Shown here one piece after another: positions 1 through 6,670 of a stretch of DNA of 17,063 bases. Source of the DNA: Candidatus Niyogibacteria bacterium CG10_big_fil_rev_8_21_14_0_10_42_19. Lineage in GTDB: Bacteria; Patescibacteriota; Minisyncoccia; 1-14-0-10-42-19. Location of the stretch: positions 1 to 17,063 of the forward strand of contig PFCN01000030.1 of NCBI GenBank assembly GCA_002774705.1, read 5' to 3'. Made by a program: the position numbers and the translations under genes. Below the pieces are notes generated by a model, which saw nothing but the letters and a program-made list of their open reading frames with translations, searched no databases and was not told the DNA's origin. The first letter of the stretch is position 1. The number at the start of each line of letters is the position of its first letter.

Positions 1-17
1 AAATTATAGAGCACGCT

Positions 18-148
18 TTTCCGCCTGAGGCGGACCCGCCTCCGGCGGGCAATGTGGTAACCCGGGTTTCCGCCAAAGGCGGACCCGCCTCCGGCGGGCA
101 ATGTGGTAACCCGGGTTTCCGCCAAAGGCGGACCCGCCTCCGGCGGGC
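18..148. repeat. 49-bp GC-rich tandem repeat, about 2.7 copies
   Basis: Units begin at 18, 67 and 116, a constant 49-bp spacing; the third unit breaks off near 148. Each unit holds two small palindromes, CCGCC-NNN-GGCGG and CCCGCC-TCC-GGCGGG, followed by AATGTGGTAACCCGGG. Copies 1 and 2 differ only in the first hairpin loop (TGA against AAA). The block is far more GC-rich than the DNA after it. No reading frame or function is apparent. It could be a mini-palindrome family amplified by slippage, or the end of a longer array starting outside the window. Confidence 0.9.
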
Positions 149-189
149 GATTCCCGGTAGGGCCGCAAATTAAAGATTAGTATTTAAAT

Positions 190-224
190 AAAAAACCGAA
201 CGGGCGCGCCGTTCGGTGTTTTTT
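190..224. terminator. Rho-independent terminator, possibly bidirectional
   Basis: A 9-bp perfect stem ACCGAACGG / CCGTTCGGT (195-203 and 209-217) has a 5-nt loop. An A-run precedes it and T6 follows at 219-224, so it could stop transcription from either side. It separates the tuf promoter region from whatever lies upstream, so tuf is not read through from an fusA-type str operon within this window. Confidence 0.85.
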
Positions 225-314
225 ATGTTCGCGATAAGCGTTTTTTCAATTTATGTAAATATATCAACTACATTGCAGATTTCCGCAACAGAGGTCAATA
301 TTTAAAAATTTTTA

Positions 315-342
315 CTTACATAAGAGAGCATACATATATAAT
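315..342 (+). promoter_or_regulatory. Candidate sigma-70-type promoter P1 for tuf
   Basis: CTTACA (315-320) is followed after 16 bp by a perfect TATAAT (337-342); a second TATAAT lies at 346-351. Transcription from here would give a leader of roughly 120 nt before the tuf ATG at 473. The surrounding DNA is very AT-rich, so chance matches are likely and this is tentative. Confidence 0.4.
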
Positions 343-372
343 ATTTATAATATTGATCAAAAAGAGGCAAAT

Positions 373-388
373 AAGAGAAATTTCTCTT
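373..388. promoter_or_regulatory. Perfect 16-bp palindrome, possible operator
   Basis: AAGAGAAATTTCTCTT is a perfect palindrome. Its last two bases overlap the first of two TTGACC hexamers (387-392), which would suit a repressor or activator site controlling tuf and the ribosomal operon. No regulator is known from the sequence; the role is inferred only from position and symmetry. Confidence 0.4.
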
Positions 389-426
389 GACCTGTTGACC
401 CCTTTGATATATTTATATATTATACT
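387..426 (+). promoter_or_regulatory. Candidate promoter P2 for tuf and the ribosomal operon
   Basis: Two TTGACC -35-like hexamers lie at 387-392 and 395-400. The second is 17 bp from TATTAT (418-423), and TATACT lies at 421-426. The resulting leader would be about 40 nt and contains a weak AT hairpin TATTATTT / AAATAATA (442-460). No Shine-Dalgarno sequence precedes the tuf ATG. Confidence 0.5.
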
Positions 427-472
427 CTTTATAAGGTTAATTATTATTTATCAAATAATATAGATTATTTAT

Positions 473-1666
473 ATGGCTGAAAAATTTGAACGAACAAAAC
501 CGCACGTAAACGTCGGAACCATAGGTCACGTTGATCATGGGAAAACCACTCTTACAGCGGCAATTTTGCATTCACTAAGTCTTGCGGGACAAATAGTTAA
601 ATTAGAAAACGTTGACCAAATTGACAACGCTCCTGAAGAAAGACAGCGTGGTATTACTATCGCGTTGCACCACTCTGAATATCAAACGGAGAAAAGGCAT
701 TACGCTCACATTGATGCCCCGGGGCACGCGGATTATATCAAAAACATGATTACGGGGGCAGCCCAAATGGACGGAGCCGTTCTTGTTGTTTCGGCGACCG
801 ACGGTCCTATGCCTCAAACTCGTGAACACATTCTTCTCGCGCATCAGGTTGGAGTACCCAAAATCGTTGTATTTATCAATAAAGTGGACATGGTTGATGA
901 TAACGAGCTTATTGATCTTGTCGAGGCGGAGGTTCGCGAACTTCTTACTAAATATCAATATCCTGGTGAGGAAACTCCAATAATCAGAGGGTCTGCCCTC
1001 AAAGCCTTGGAGGCAAAATCAGTTGATGACCAATATGTAAAATCGGTCCTCGAATTGATTAAGGCCTTGGATGATTACATCCCCGAGCCGGAAAGGGACG
1101 TTACAAAGCCGTTTTTGATGCCGATAGAGGACATTTTCTCAATTGAAGGCCGTGGAACGGTCGTAACCGGAAGGATTGAAAGGGGGAAAGTAAAAATAGG
1201 AGAAGAAATAGAGATAGTCGGTATTCGTCCAACCCAAAAAACAACGGTTACTGGCATTGAAATGTTCAACAAATCTTTGGATGAGGGAATGGCCGGAGAC
1301 AATGCGGGTATTTTGCTTCGAGGTCTTAAGAAAGAAGACGTGGAGCGTGGCCAAGTTTTGTCCAAACCCGGTTCTCTTTCCTCCCACTCCGAATTTGAAG
1401 CCGAGGTTTATATTTTATCCAAAGAAGAAGGAGGGCGACACACCCCTTTCTTTACCGGATACAAACCCCAATTTTATTTGAAAACCACCGATGTTACCGG
1501 AGATGTTTTGTTGCCGAAAGGGACTGAAATGGTAATGCCCGGAGATACGGTTAATTTTTCCGTTAAGCTTATTTCATCGGTTGCTTTGGAAGAAAAACAG
1601 CGGTTTGCCATCAGAGAAGGAGGAAAAACGGTTGGCGCGGGAGTAGTCACGAAAATTGTAAAATAA
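473..1666 (+). CDS. tuf: Elongation factor Tu
   Basis: This is the GTPase that delivers aminoacyl-tRNA to the ribosomal A site in the cytoplasm. At 397 residues it is full length. The G motifs are GHVDHGKT (18-25), the switch I RGIT ending at Thr62, DAPGH (81-85), NKVD (136-139) and GSALKAL (from 173). The C-terminal barrel motifs GGRHTPFF and GDTVNF are clear. Two sites differ from the common bacterial form: DAPGH replaces DCPGH, and the segment after RGIT reads IALHHSEY rather than INTSHVEY. It is the first gene after a terminator and promoter region and lies 81 bp before rpsJ. FusA, rpsG and rpsL are not adjacent. Confidence 0.98.
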   Translation: MAEKFERTKPHVNVGTIGHVDHGKTTLTAAILHSLSLAGQIVKLENVDQIDNAPEERQRGITIALHHSEYQTEKRHYAHIDAPGHADYIKNMITGAAQMDGAVLVVSATDGPMPQTREHILLAHQVGVPKIVVFINKVDMVDDNELIDLVEAEVRELLTKYQYPGEETPIIRGSALKALEAKSVDDQYVKSVLELIKALDDYIPEPERDVTKPFLMPIEDIFSIEGRGTVVTGRIERGKVKIGEEIEIVGIRPTQKTTVTGIEMFNKSLDEGMAGDNAGILLRGLKKEDVERGQVLSKPGSLSSHSEFEAEVYILSKEEGGRHTPFFTGYKPQFYLKTTDVTGDVLLPKGTEMVMPGDTVNFSVKLISSVALEEKQRFAIREGGKTVGAGVVTKIVK

Positions 1667-1722
1667 ATAAATGCAAAAGTTGCCAACGCGCTTAGATTAA
1701 AAAGGCGCATTTGCATTATTTA
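1664..1722 (+). promoter_or_regulatory. Hairpin spanning the tuf stop codon
   Basis: TAAATAAATGCAAA (1664-1677) pairs with TTTGCATTATTTA (1710-1722), giving 13 bp with one bulged A. The loop holds a smaller GCGCTT / AAGGCGC stem. There is no T-run, so it is not a standard terminator. It may adjust mRNA stability or the tuf to rpsJ expression ratio, or be a decayed palindromic element. Like the rplP-rpmC element, its stem starts at a stop codon. Confidence 0.45.
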
Positions 1723-1747
1723 GCAGGATTTGTAAATTAGTCATTAT

Positions 1748-2110
1748 ATGATGGCAGTACGATCAAAATCAAAAAAAGAACCCAAAGTAGCAAAAAACGA
1801 GGAGCGTCAGAGACTGCGCATTCGTGTGAGAGCCTATGACCATAAAATTCTGGATAATTCGGTAAAGCAGATCGTGGACACGGCACTACGTTATGGGGCG
1901 GAGCTTACCGGGCCGATTCCGTTGCCGACGGAGATAAGGAAATACACGGTAAATCGTTCATCGTTCGTCCATAAGAACGCCCGCGAACAATTCGAAATGA
2001 GGATACATAAACGGCTGATTGACATATTAAATCCTTCACCTGGGGTCATTGATGCGCTAACAAATCTTAATTTACCGGCGGGTATTGATATCGAGGTGAA
2101 AATGATGTAA
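1748..2110 (+). CDS. rpsJ: Ribosomal protein S10 (uS10)
   Basis: This is a small-subunit head protein that also serves as NusE in transcription antitermination. The conserved core starts near residue 21 (QRLRIRVRAYDHKILD) and includes LPTEIRKYTVNRSSFVHK and QFEMRIHKRLIDI. At 120 residues it is slightly longer than the usual roughly 103 because of a basic N-terminal extension rich in Lys and Glu. The start is either ATG at 1748 or the adjacent ATG at 1751; both lack a Shine-Dalgarno site. It is followed by a terminator-like hairpin, so the downstream genes may be made at a lower level or from another promoter. Confidence 0.97.
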   Translation: MMAVRSKSKKEPKVAKNEERQRLRIRVRAYDHKILDNSVKQIVDTALRYGAELTGPIPLPTEIRKYTVNRSSFVHKNAREQFEMRIHKRLIDILNPSPGVIDALTNLNLPAGIDIEVKMM

Positions 2111-2133
2111 CATCTTAAAAATGGTTGCCTCGT

Positions 2134-2159
2134 AAAACTCCGGCAATCCCGGAGTTTTT
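2134..2159 (+). terminator. Intrinsic terminator or attenuator between rpsJ and rplC
   Basis: A 10-bp perfect stem AAAACTCCGG / CCGGAGTTTT (2134-2143, 2149-2158) with a CAATC loop ends in T5. It sits inside the operon, 28 bp before rplC, so it more likely attenuates than fully stops transcription. No strong promoter is visible between it and rplC. Confidence 0.7.
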
Positions 2160-2187
2160 GCTTGAAATAAAGGCATCAAGATAAGTT

Positions 2188-2793
2188 ATGGCAAAATTTA
2201 TATTAGGTCAAAAAATGGAAATGTCGCAGGTTTTTGATAAAAACGGGAAAAGTCTTCCGGTTACTCTTGTCAAAGCCATGCCGAATGTAGTTGTGCAAGT
2301 AAAAACCGTTGAAAAAGACGGTTATGTCGCAACGCAAATCGGCGCGGGTGAAAAGAAGGCAAAGAATATAAAAAAACCGCAACGCGGCCATTTTAAGGAT
2401 TTAGGTAATTTTAGGTTTTTGCGCGAATCGCGTCTTCCTTTGGACCTTAAAGCCGGAGATAAGATAGAAGTGTCTGTTTTTGAAGAAGGAGACATTGTTT
2501 CAGTGAGAGGCATATCTAAAGGAAAGGGATTTCAGGGGGTAGTAAAAAGACATGGTTTCCATGGAGGGTCAAGAACGCACGGACAAAAACACTCCGAGCG
2601 TGAGCCGGGGTCTATCGGACAAACCAACATGCAGAGGGTCATGAAAGGAATGAGGATGGCCGGACGCATGGGGGGCGAAAAGGTAACGGTAAAAAATTTA
2701 AAAATAGCCAAGATAGATAAAGATCAAAACATTATCGCTATTTTAGGAGCAGTCCCTGGCGCAAGGGGAACTTTGATTGAGATAAAAGGATAA
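2188..2793 (+). CDS. rplC: Ribosomal protein L3 (uL3)
   Basis: This large-subunit assembly protein sends a loop towards the peptidyl transferase centre. The 201-residue protein starts with the typical KFILGQKMEMSQVF. Its central loop HGGSRTHGQKHSEREP is followed by GSIGQ (141-145), and MAGRMGGEKVTVKNLKI lies near the C terminus. The Gln in GSIGQ, the residue methylated by PrmB in Escherichia coli, is kept. The ATG follows a short AT-rich leader without a Shine-Dalgarno site. It is separated from rplD by 7 bp. Confidence 0.98.
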   Translation: MAKFILGQKMEMSQVFDKNGKSLPVTLVKAMPNVVVQVKTVEKDGYVATQIGAGEKKAKNIKKPQRGHFKDLGNFRFLRESRLPLDLKAGDKIEVSVFEEGDIVSVRGISKGKGFQGVVKRHGFHGGSRTHGQKHSEREPGSIGQTNMQRVMKGMRMAGRMGGEKVTVKNLKIAKIDKDQNIIAILGAVPGARGTLIEIKG

Positions 2794-2800
2794 ACACAAA

Positions 2801-3466
2801 ATGAAAGCGGATATATACAATTTAGAGGGCGAAAAGACCAAGAAGATGGATCTATCCGACTCTGTTTTTAATTTAGCGTGGAATCAGGAGTTGGTTTGGC
2901 AGGTTTTTGAATCCGAGCGCTCAAACAGGAGAAGAGGAACGGCTAACGCCAAGACTAGGGGAGAAGTAAGAGGAGGAGGAATAAAGCCCTGGAAGCAGAA
3001 AGGAACCGGCCGCGCTCGACACGGCTCAATCCGTTCTCCGATCTGGAGAGGAGGAGGGGTTACTCACGGACCGCTAAAAGAAAAGGATTACTCTAAAAAG
3101 ATTAATAAAAAAATGAAGAAGAAAGCCCTTTTTGTGGTCTTGTCTCAAAAAATGCGCGATGGCGAAATTTTTATATTTGACAATATAAATTTTGAGACCG
3201 GAAGGACCAAGAACGCGGCTTCTTTTTTTAAAACAATCAATAAAAAGGAAGAATTCAAAGCATTAAAGCAGAAAAGATCCATACTTATCCCGTTAGCCTC
3301 GCCTAACACGGCAACCACAAGAGCATTAAGGAACATCCCCGGAGTAAGGGTGGATGAAGCAAGGAACGTGGATTTGTCGGGGGTTCTTAATACGCGTTAT
3401 ATTTTTTTACCGAAGGAGAGCATTAAAGCTTTAGAGTCGCGTGCGACCGTAATATCACAAAACTGA
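2801..3466 (+). CDS. rplD: Ribosomal protein L4 (uL4)
   Basis: This large-subunit protein lines the exit tunnel; in many bacteria it also autoregulates the S10 operon. The family loop is clear: RRRGTANAKTRGEVRGGG, KPWKQKGTGRARHGS, then RSPIWRGGGVTHGP (residues about 42-91). The C-terminal domain carries VDEARNVDL. The length of 221 is normal. A weak AAAGGA motif lies about 10 nt before the ATG. A single base separates its stop from rplW, so translation is probably coupled. Confidence 0.98.
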   Translation: MKADIYNLEGEKTKKMDLSDSVFNLAWNQELVWQVFESERSNRRRGTANAKTRGEVRGGGIKPWKQKGTGRARHGSIRSPIWRGGGVTHGPLKEKDYSKKINKKMKKKALFVVLSQKMRDGEIFIFDNINFETGRTKNAASFFKTINKKEEFKALKQKRSILIPLASPNTATTRALRNIPGVRVDEARNVDLSGVLNTRYIFLPKESIKALESRATVISQN

Positions 3467-3467
3467 C

Positions 3468-3899
3468 ATGGCTTTATTAAACATATTAGACAAATTCAAA
3501 AAAAAGGATAAGTCCGCCGACCGCTACAAAAGAAAAGAAAAAACGGTTAAAGAAGAAGCCATTTTAGGCGAGGAAGAAAAAGCTGAAGTAAAAAAGGAAG
3601 GAATATTTAAGATAAAAGAATCTGCTTTCGCGTCAAAAATTCTTATCTCCCCTATTGTTACGGAAAAATCGGCCCATTTGACCGAATCTTCTAAATATGT
3701 ATTTAAAGTAAAGCCGACTTCTACCAAACCGGAAATAAAAAGAGCGGTTGAGGAAGTCTACGGGGTGAAAGTTAGGCAAGTTAATGTTATAAAAAAGCCG
3801 GCAAAGAAGAGGATTTTTCGCGGACGTATTGGCCGCAAGCCCGGTTATTCAAAGGCCGTTGTTTCTTTGGCCGAGGGCAATAAAATAGAATTTATTTAA
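3468..3899 (+). CDS. rplW: Ribosomal protein L23 (uL23) with charged N-terminal extension
   Basis: This large-subunit protein sits at the tunnel exit, where trigger factor and SRP dock. The usual L23 fold begins only near residue 57 (KILISPIVTEKS) and continues through YVFKVKPTSTKPEIKRAVEEVYGVKVRQVNV and a GRIGRKPGYSKAVV loop. The first 55 residues are an extra segment dominated by Lys and Glu. They bring the length to 143, against about 95-100 in most bacteria. No later Met would give a core-only protein, so the extension appears real. Confidence 0.96.
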   Translation: MALLNILDKFKKKDKSADRYKRKEKTVKEEAILGEEEKAEVKKEGIFKIKESAFASKILISPIVTEKSAHLTESSKYVFKVKPTSTKPEIKRAVEEVYGVKVRQVNVIKKPAKKRIFRGRIGRKPGYSKAVVSLAEGNKIEFI

Positions 3900-3905
3900 T
3901 ATAGT

Positions 3906-4736
3906 ATGAAGTCTTTTAAACCCACAACTCCATCAAGAAGGCAGACTACGGTAGTTTCATACCGCAAGCATATTACTGCCAGCGAGCCACATAAAGCTCT
4001 TACCCGAGGAAGGAAGCGCCGGAAGGGGCGCGCTTCTTGGGGGCGCATCACAACCCGCCACAAAGGAGGAGGCGCTAAAAGATTATGGCGCGAAATTGAT
4101 TTTAGATACAACAAGATTGGAATCCCCGCGCGCGTTTTAAGCGTAGAATACGACCCGAACCGTTCCGGTTTCATAGGATTGGTTTTGTACCGAGACGGTG
4201 AGCGCAGATATCATCTTTTACCCGAGGGTCTTAAGGTGGGGGATGAAATAGTAACTTCAGATAAAGCAGAATTAAAACCGGGCAATCGTCTTCCTTTGGG
4301 CTTGATACCTGTAGGTAGTCAGGCATATAATGTTGAAATTAACCCTATGAGCGGTTCGTCTTTAGTCAGATCCGCCGGTAATTACGCGGAGGTGCTCGCG
4401 CATGACGCGGGATATACTCTTATAAAGCTTCCGTCCGGGTCATTAAGAAAAGTAAATAGTCGTTCCTGGGCATCGGTTGGTCAGGTTTCGAATAATGAGT
4501 ATGACCAAGTAGTTTACGGTAAAGCCGGACGTTCAAGATGGATGGGAATAAGGCCTACCGTGAGGGGTTCCGCGATGAATCCTGTTGACCACCCTTATGG
4601 CGGAGGAGAAGGACGAGCCTTGCGAGGTACGAGAAGGCCGAAAAACCGCTGGGGTAAAGGAACCAGGGGCGTTAAAACAAGGAACAGGAAAAAATATTCA
4701 AACGCATTAATAGTCCAGCGCAGGAAGAAAAAATAA
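3906..4736 (+). CDS. rplB: Ribosomal protein L2 (uL2)
   Basis: This primary 23S rRNA binder is needed for subunit joining and an active peptidyl transferase centre. It is 276 residues, the usual length. Visible motifs include GRITTRHKGGGAKRLWREIDF, AHDAGYTLIKLPSG, GKAGRSRWMGIRPTVRGSAMNP and the terminal VDHPYGGGEGR. The second His of the usual DHPHGGGEGR is Tyr here; the first His is kept. It starts 6 bp after rplW with no Shine-Dalgarno site. Confidence 0.98.
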   Translation: MKSFKPTTPSRRQTTVVSYRKHITASEPHKALTRGRKRRKGRASWGRITTRHKGGGAKRLWREIDFRYNKIGIPARVLSVEYDPNRSGFIGLVLYRDGERRYHLLPEGLKVGDEIVTSDKAELKPGNRLPLGLIPVGSQAYNVEINPMSGSSLVRSAGNYAEVLAHDAGYTLIKLPSGSLRKVNSRSWASVGQVSNNEYDQVVYGKAGRSRWMGIRPTVRGSAMNPVDHPYGGGEGRALRGTRRPKNRWGKGTRGVKTRNRKKYSNALIVQRRKKK

Positions 4737-4752
4737 AAAATAATATAAAAAT

Positions 4753-5058
4753 ATGACCAGAAGCGCGAAAAAAGGTCCTTATGTGGACCCAAAATTATTA
4801 AAAAAGGTGAGCCGTCTTAAACCGGGAGAAAGAACGGTTATTAAGACGTGGTCGCGCGATTCACACATTTCTCCGGAAATGGTCGGTCGTATTTTTGGGG
4901 TTCATAACGGAAAAATTTTTATAGAAGTAAGCGTGTCGGAAGACATGGTCGGACACCATTTGGGAGAGTTTTCCCCCACCCGTAAATTCACAAGGCATGG
5001 CGGTAAAATGCAGAGAGAAATAGAGGCGAAGACCAATGTTGAGCCGCCTAAAAAATAA
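4753..5058 (+). CDS. rpsS: Ribosomal protein S19 (uS19)
   Basis: This small-subunit head protein contacts S13 and the A-site finger of the large subunit. The motifs RSAKKGPYVDPKLLKKV at the N terminus, IKTWSRDSHISPEMVG, and HHLGEFSPTRKFTRHGG are standard. The length is 101, slightly longer than the common 92, through a polar C-terminal tail. The 16-bp spacer before it is almost pure A and T. Two bases separate its stop from rplV. Confidence 0.98.
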   Translation: MTRSAKKGPYVDPKLLKKVSRLKPGERTVIKTWSRDSHISPEMVGRIFGVHNGKIFIEVSVSEDMVGHHLGEFSPTRKFTRHGGKMQREIEAKTNVEPPKK

Positions 5059-5060
5059 CC

Positions 5061-5468
5061 ATGCCAAACATCAAAGCTTATTTAAAATATTTGAGGATGT
5101 CACCGAGAAAAGTTCGTGTGGTCGCCGATACCGTGAGGAACAAGAAAGTTTCTAATGCTCGCGTCAGTCTTAAATTTTTACCGAAAAAAGCGGCTGGTCC
5201 CGTGGGCAAACTTTTGGCTTCGGCCGTTGCGAACGCTAAACATAATTTTAATTTGTCTGATGAAGATCTTTACATAAAGGAAATAAAAGTAGACCAGGGG
5301 CCTGTTTTAAAAAGATGGATGCCCCGCGCTTTTGGGAGGGCATCCGCGATAAGAAAGAGGACAAGCCATGTTACTATAATACTGGATGAGGCGCCAAAGA
5401 TTCCTTTGAAGGAGAAAAAAGAAAAAGAGCCCGTAAAAAAGGAGAAGGCAAGTAAAAAAAATAATTAA
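5061..5468 (+). CDS. rplV: Ribosomal protein L22 (uL22) with Lys/Glu tail
   Basis: This large-subunit protein's beta-hairpin reaches into the exit tunnel beside L4. The start LRMSPRKVRVVADTVRNK and the hairpin RWMPRAFGRASAIRKRTSHVTI (about 86-107) identify it. The family normally ends near residue 110. Here about 25 extra residues rich in Lys and Glu follow, ending in KKNN, for 135 in total. The tail comes just before the only clear Shine-Dalgarno sequence of the operon, in front of rpsC. Confidence 0.97.
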   Translation: MPNIKAYLKYLRMSPRKVRVVADTVRNKKVSNARVSLKFLPKKAAGPVGKLLASAVANAKHNFNLSDEDLYIKEIKVDQGPVLKRWMPRAFGRASAIRKRTSHVTIILDEAPKIPLKEKKEKEPVKKEKASKKNN

Positions 5469-5473
5469 GGAGG
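5467..5473 (+). promoter_or_regulatory. Shine-Dalgarno site for rpsC
   Basis: AAGGAGG begins on the last two bases of the rplV stop codon and lies 13 nt before the rpsC ATG at 5487. It is the best anti-SD match in front of any gene in the window, although the spacing is long. It shows that SD pairing is still used at some genes while most others lack it. Confidence 0.7.
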
Positions 5474-5486
5474 ATAAAAAATAATT

Positions 5487-6167
5487 ATGAGCCATAATGT
5501 TCACCCATACGCATTCAGATTAGGATTTAATCGCGACTGGAAGTCGCGGTGGTTTGGAGGCGTGCGCCAATATCGTAAGAATTTGAAGGTGGACGTCCTT
5601 ATAAGAGAGTGGCTTATAAAAAAATTGCGCGGTTCGTATGTCTCGGCCATTGAGACCGAACGCTCCCCCGATATGTTCAAGATAATCATCAAGACTTCGC
5701 GTCCCGGAATAATTATCGGAAGAGGAGGAGAGGGAATCGAAAAATTACGCAAACAAGTTTTGGCGCAGATGCATAGGCTTAAACTTGAATTGCCGCGTGA
5801 ATTGAAAATTTCAATAGAGGAGGCGTTATCACCCGAGAGCCACGCCGCGATACTTGCCATGATGATGGCGGAGGATCTTGAGAGGCGCCTGCCTTTCCGG
5901 AGAGTTCTTAAGCGGACGATCGAAAAAGCAGCGGCAAATAAAAATGTAAAAGGAGTGAAGATAAAACTTTCGGGGCGTCTTGACGGAGCGGAAATGGGTC
6001 GCGTTGAGTGGTTGATGAGAGGACGGATTCCTCTTCAAACTTTGCGCTCGGATATAGATTTTGCCCGTGAGCGGGCGCATTTGCCTTATGGTCACATAGG
6101 AATAAAGGTCTGGATATATAAAGGAGAAATTTTTGAACATGTTGTTTCCAAAGAAAGTAAAACATAG
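5487..6167 (+). CDS. rpsC: Ribosomal protein S3 (uS3)
   Basis: This protein sits at the mRNA entry tunnel of the small subunit. It starts MSHNVHPYAFRLGFNRDWKSRWF. The KH-domain GxxG loop is GRGG (78-81, within PGIIIGRGGEGIEKL). The C-terminal domain holds GRLDGAEMGRVEW and PLQTLRSDIDFA. The length of 226 is typical. Its 3' end overlaps rplP by 29 bp if rplP starts at 6139, which implies translational coupling. Confidence 0.98.
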   Translation: MSHNVHPYAFRLGFNRDWKSRWFGGVRQYRKNLKVDVLIREWLIKKLRGSYVSAIETERSPDMFKIIIKTSRPGIIIGRGGEGIEKLRKQVLAQMHRLKLELPRELKISIEEALSPESHAAILAMMMAEDLERRLPFRRVLKRTIEKAAANKNVKGVKIKLSGRLDGAEMGRVEWLMRGRIPLQTLRSDIDFARERAHLPYGHIGIKVWIYKGEIFEHVVSKESKT

Positions 6168-6549
6168 AAAGTGGCAGCGCTTAAGGGGGCACGAAGGACG
6201 AGTGGCTACAAGAGGAACAAAGCTTTCTTTTGGGAGTTACGGTATAAAAACTGAAGAATCCACCGAAATAAGCGCCCAACAGATAGAAGCGGCCCGTAAA
6301 GCGATCACGAGATATGTCCAGAAAGGCGGAAAGATGTGGATTAGGATATTTCCGGACAAGCCTATTACCACGAAACCGCCGGAAGTAGGCATGGGTAAGG
6401 GGAAAGGAGACCCTCATAAATATGTGGCGCCGGTTGAGAAGGGCAGGGTTCTTTTTGAAGTTGACGGCATCACTAAAGAACAGGCATATCAAGCACTAAG
6501 AAAAGCCGGAGCAAAACTGCCTGTTAGGGTTAGGGTAGTTTCAAGGTAA
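6139..6549 (+). CDS. rplP: Ribosomal protein L16 (uL16)
   Basis: This late-assembly protein helps tRNA binding near the A site. I chose the ATG at 6139 because it yields the canonical MLxPK start (MLFPKKVKHRKW). A TTG two codons upstream (6133) is an alternative, and AAGGAG at 6121-6126 sits 12 nt from the ATG but 6 nt from the TTG. It is 136 residues long with IEAARKAITR, KMWIRIFPDKPI and MGKGKG. The residue before MGKGKG, Arg81 in E. coli and a hydroxylation target there, is Gly84 here. Its TAA stop directly abuts a palindromic element. Confidence 0.97.
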   Translation: MLFPKKVKHRKWQRLRGHEGRVATRGTKLSFGSYGIKTEESTEISAQQIEAARKAITRYVQKGGKMWIRIFPDKPITTKPPEVGMGKGKGDPHKYVAPVEKGRVLFEVDGITKEQAYQALRKAGAKLPVRVRVVSR

Positions 6550-6670
6550 TCCCGTTAGAAATAGCGAACACACAGGTATTAAAATGATATATGATAAAAA
6601 GTCCAAAATTTATAAGATATAATCCAAGAATGCAACGCTTTGCTGTGTTCGCGTTCTATTTCTAACGGGA
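6550..6670 (+). mobile_element. 121-nt palindromic element E1 at the rplP stop / rpmC start
   Basis: The element begins with TCCCGTTAGAAATAG directly after the rplP TAA and ends with its exact reverse complement, whose last A is the A of the rpmC ATG. Inside the 15-bp outer stem, a 4-nt bulge on the 3' side is followed by an 8-bp stem CGAACACA / TGTGTTCG. The AT-rich centre carries a perfect TATAAT (6618-6623). It matches copies at 7578 and 7703 at all but two positions each. Removing it leaves TAATGAAA. It encodes no protein that could move it, so it resembles a MITE or REP/byp-like element moved in trans. Confidence 0.85.

Noticed and set aside
18..148. CRISPR array at the window start
   Set aside because: The spacing is regular, but whole 49-bp units are copies of each other with no unique spacers and no cas genes.
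240..472. tRNA, riboswitch or other structured RNA in the tuf upstream region
   Set aside because: The region is almost purely A and T with only weak hairpins; I see no cloverleaf or known aptamer core.
602..958. Antisense open frames opposite tuf and the ribosomal genes
   Set aside because: They lie entirely within well-identified genes, have no recognisable motifs and reflect codon structure of the sense genes.
6640..6669. N-terminal extension MLCSRSISNG on L29 from a TTG, and the same extension on L24 (7793-7822)
   Set aside because: These codons are the 3' arm of the palindromic element. The identical peptide before two unrelated proteins shows it is element sequence; the family starts are the ATGs at 6670 and 7823.
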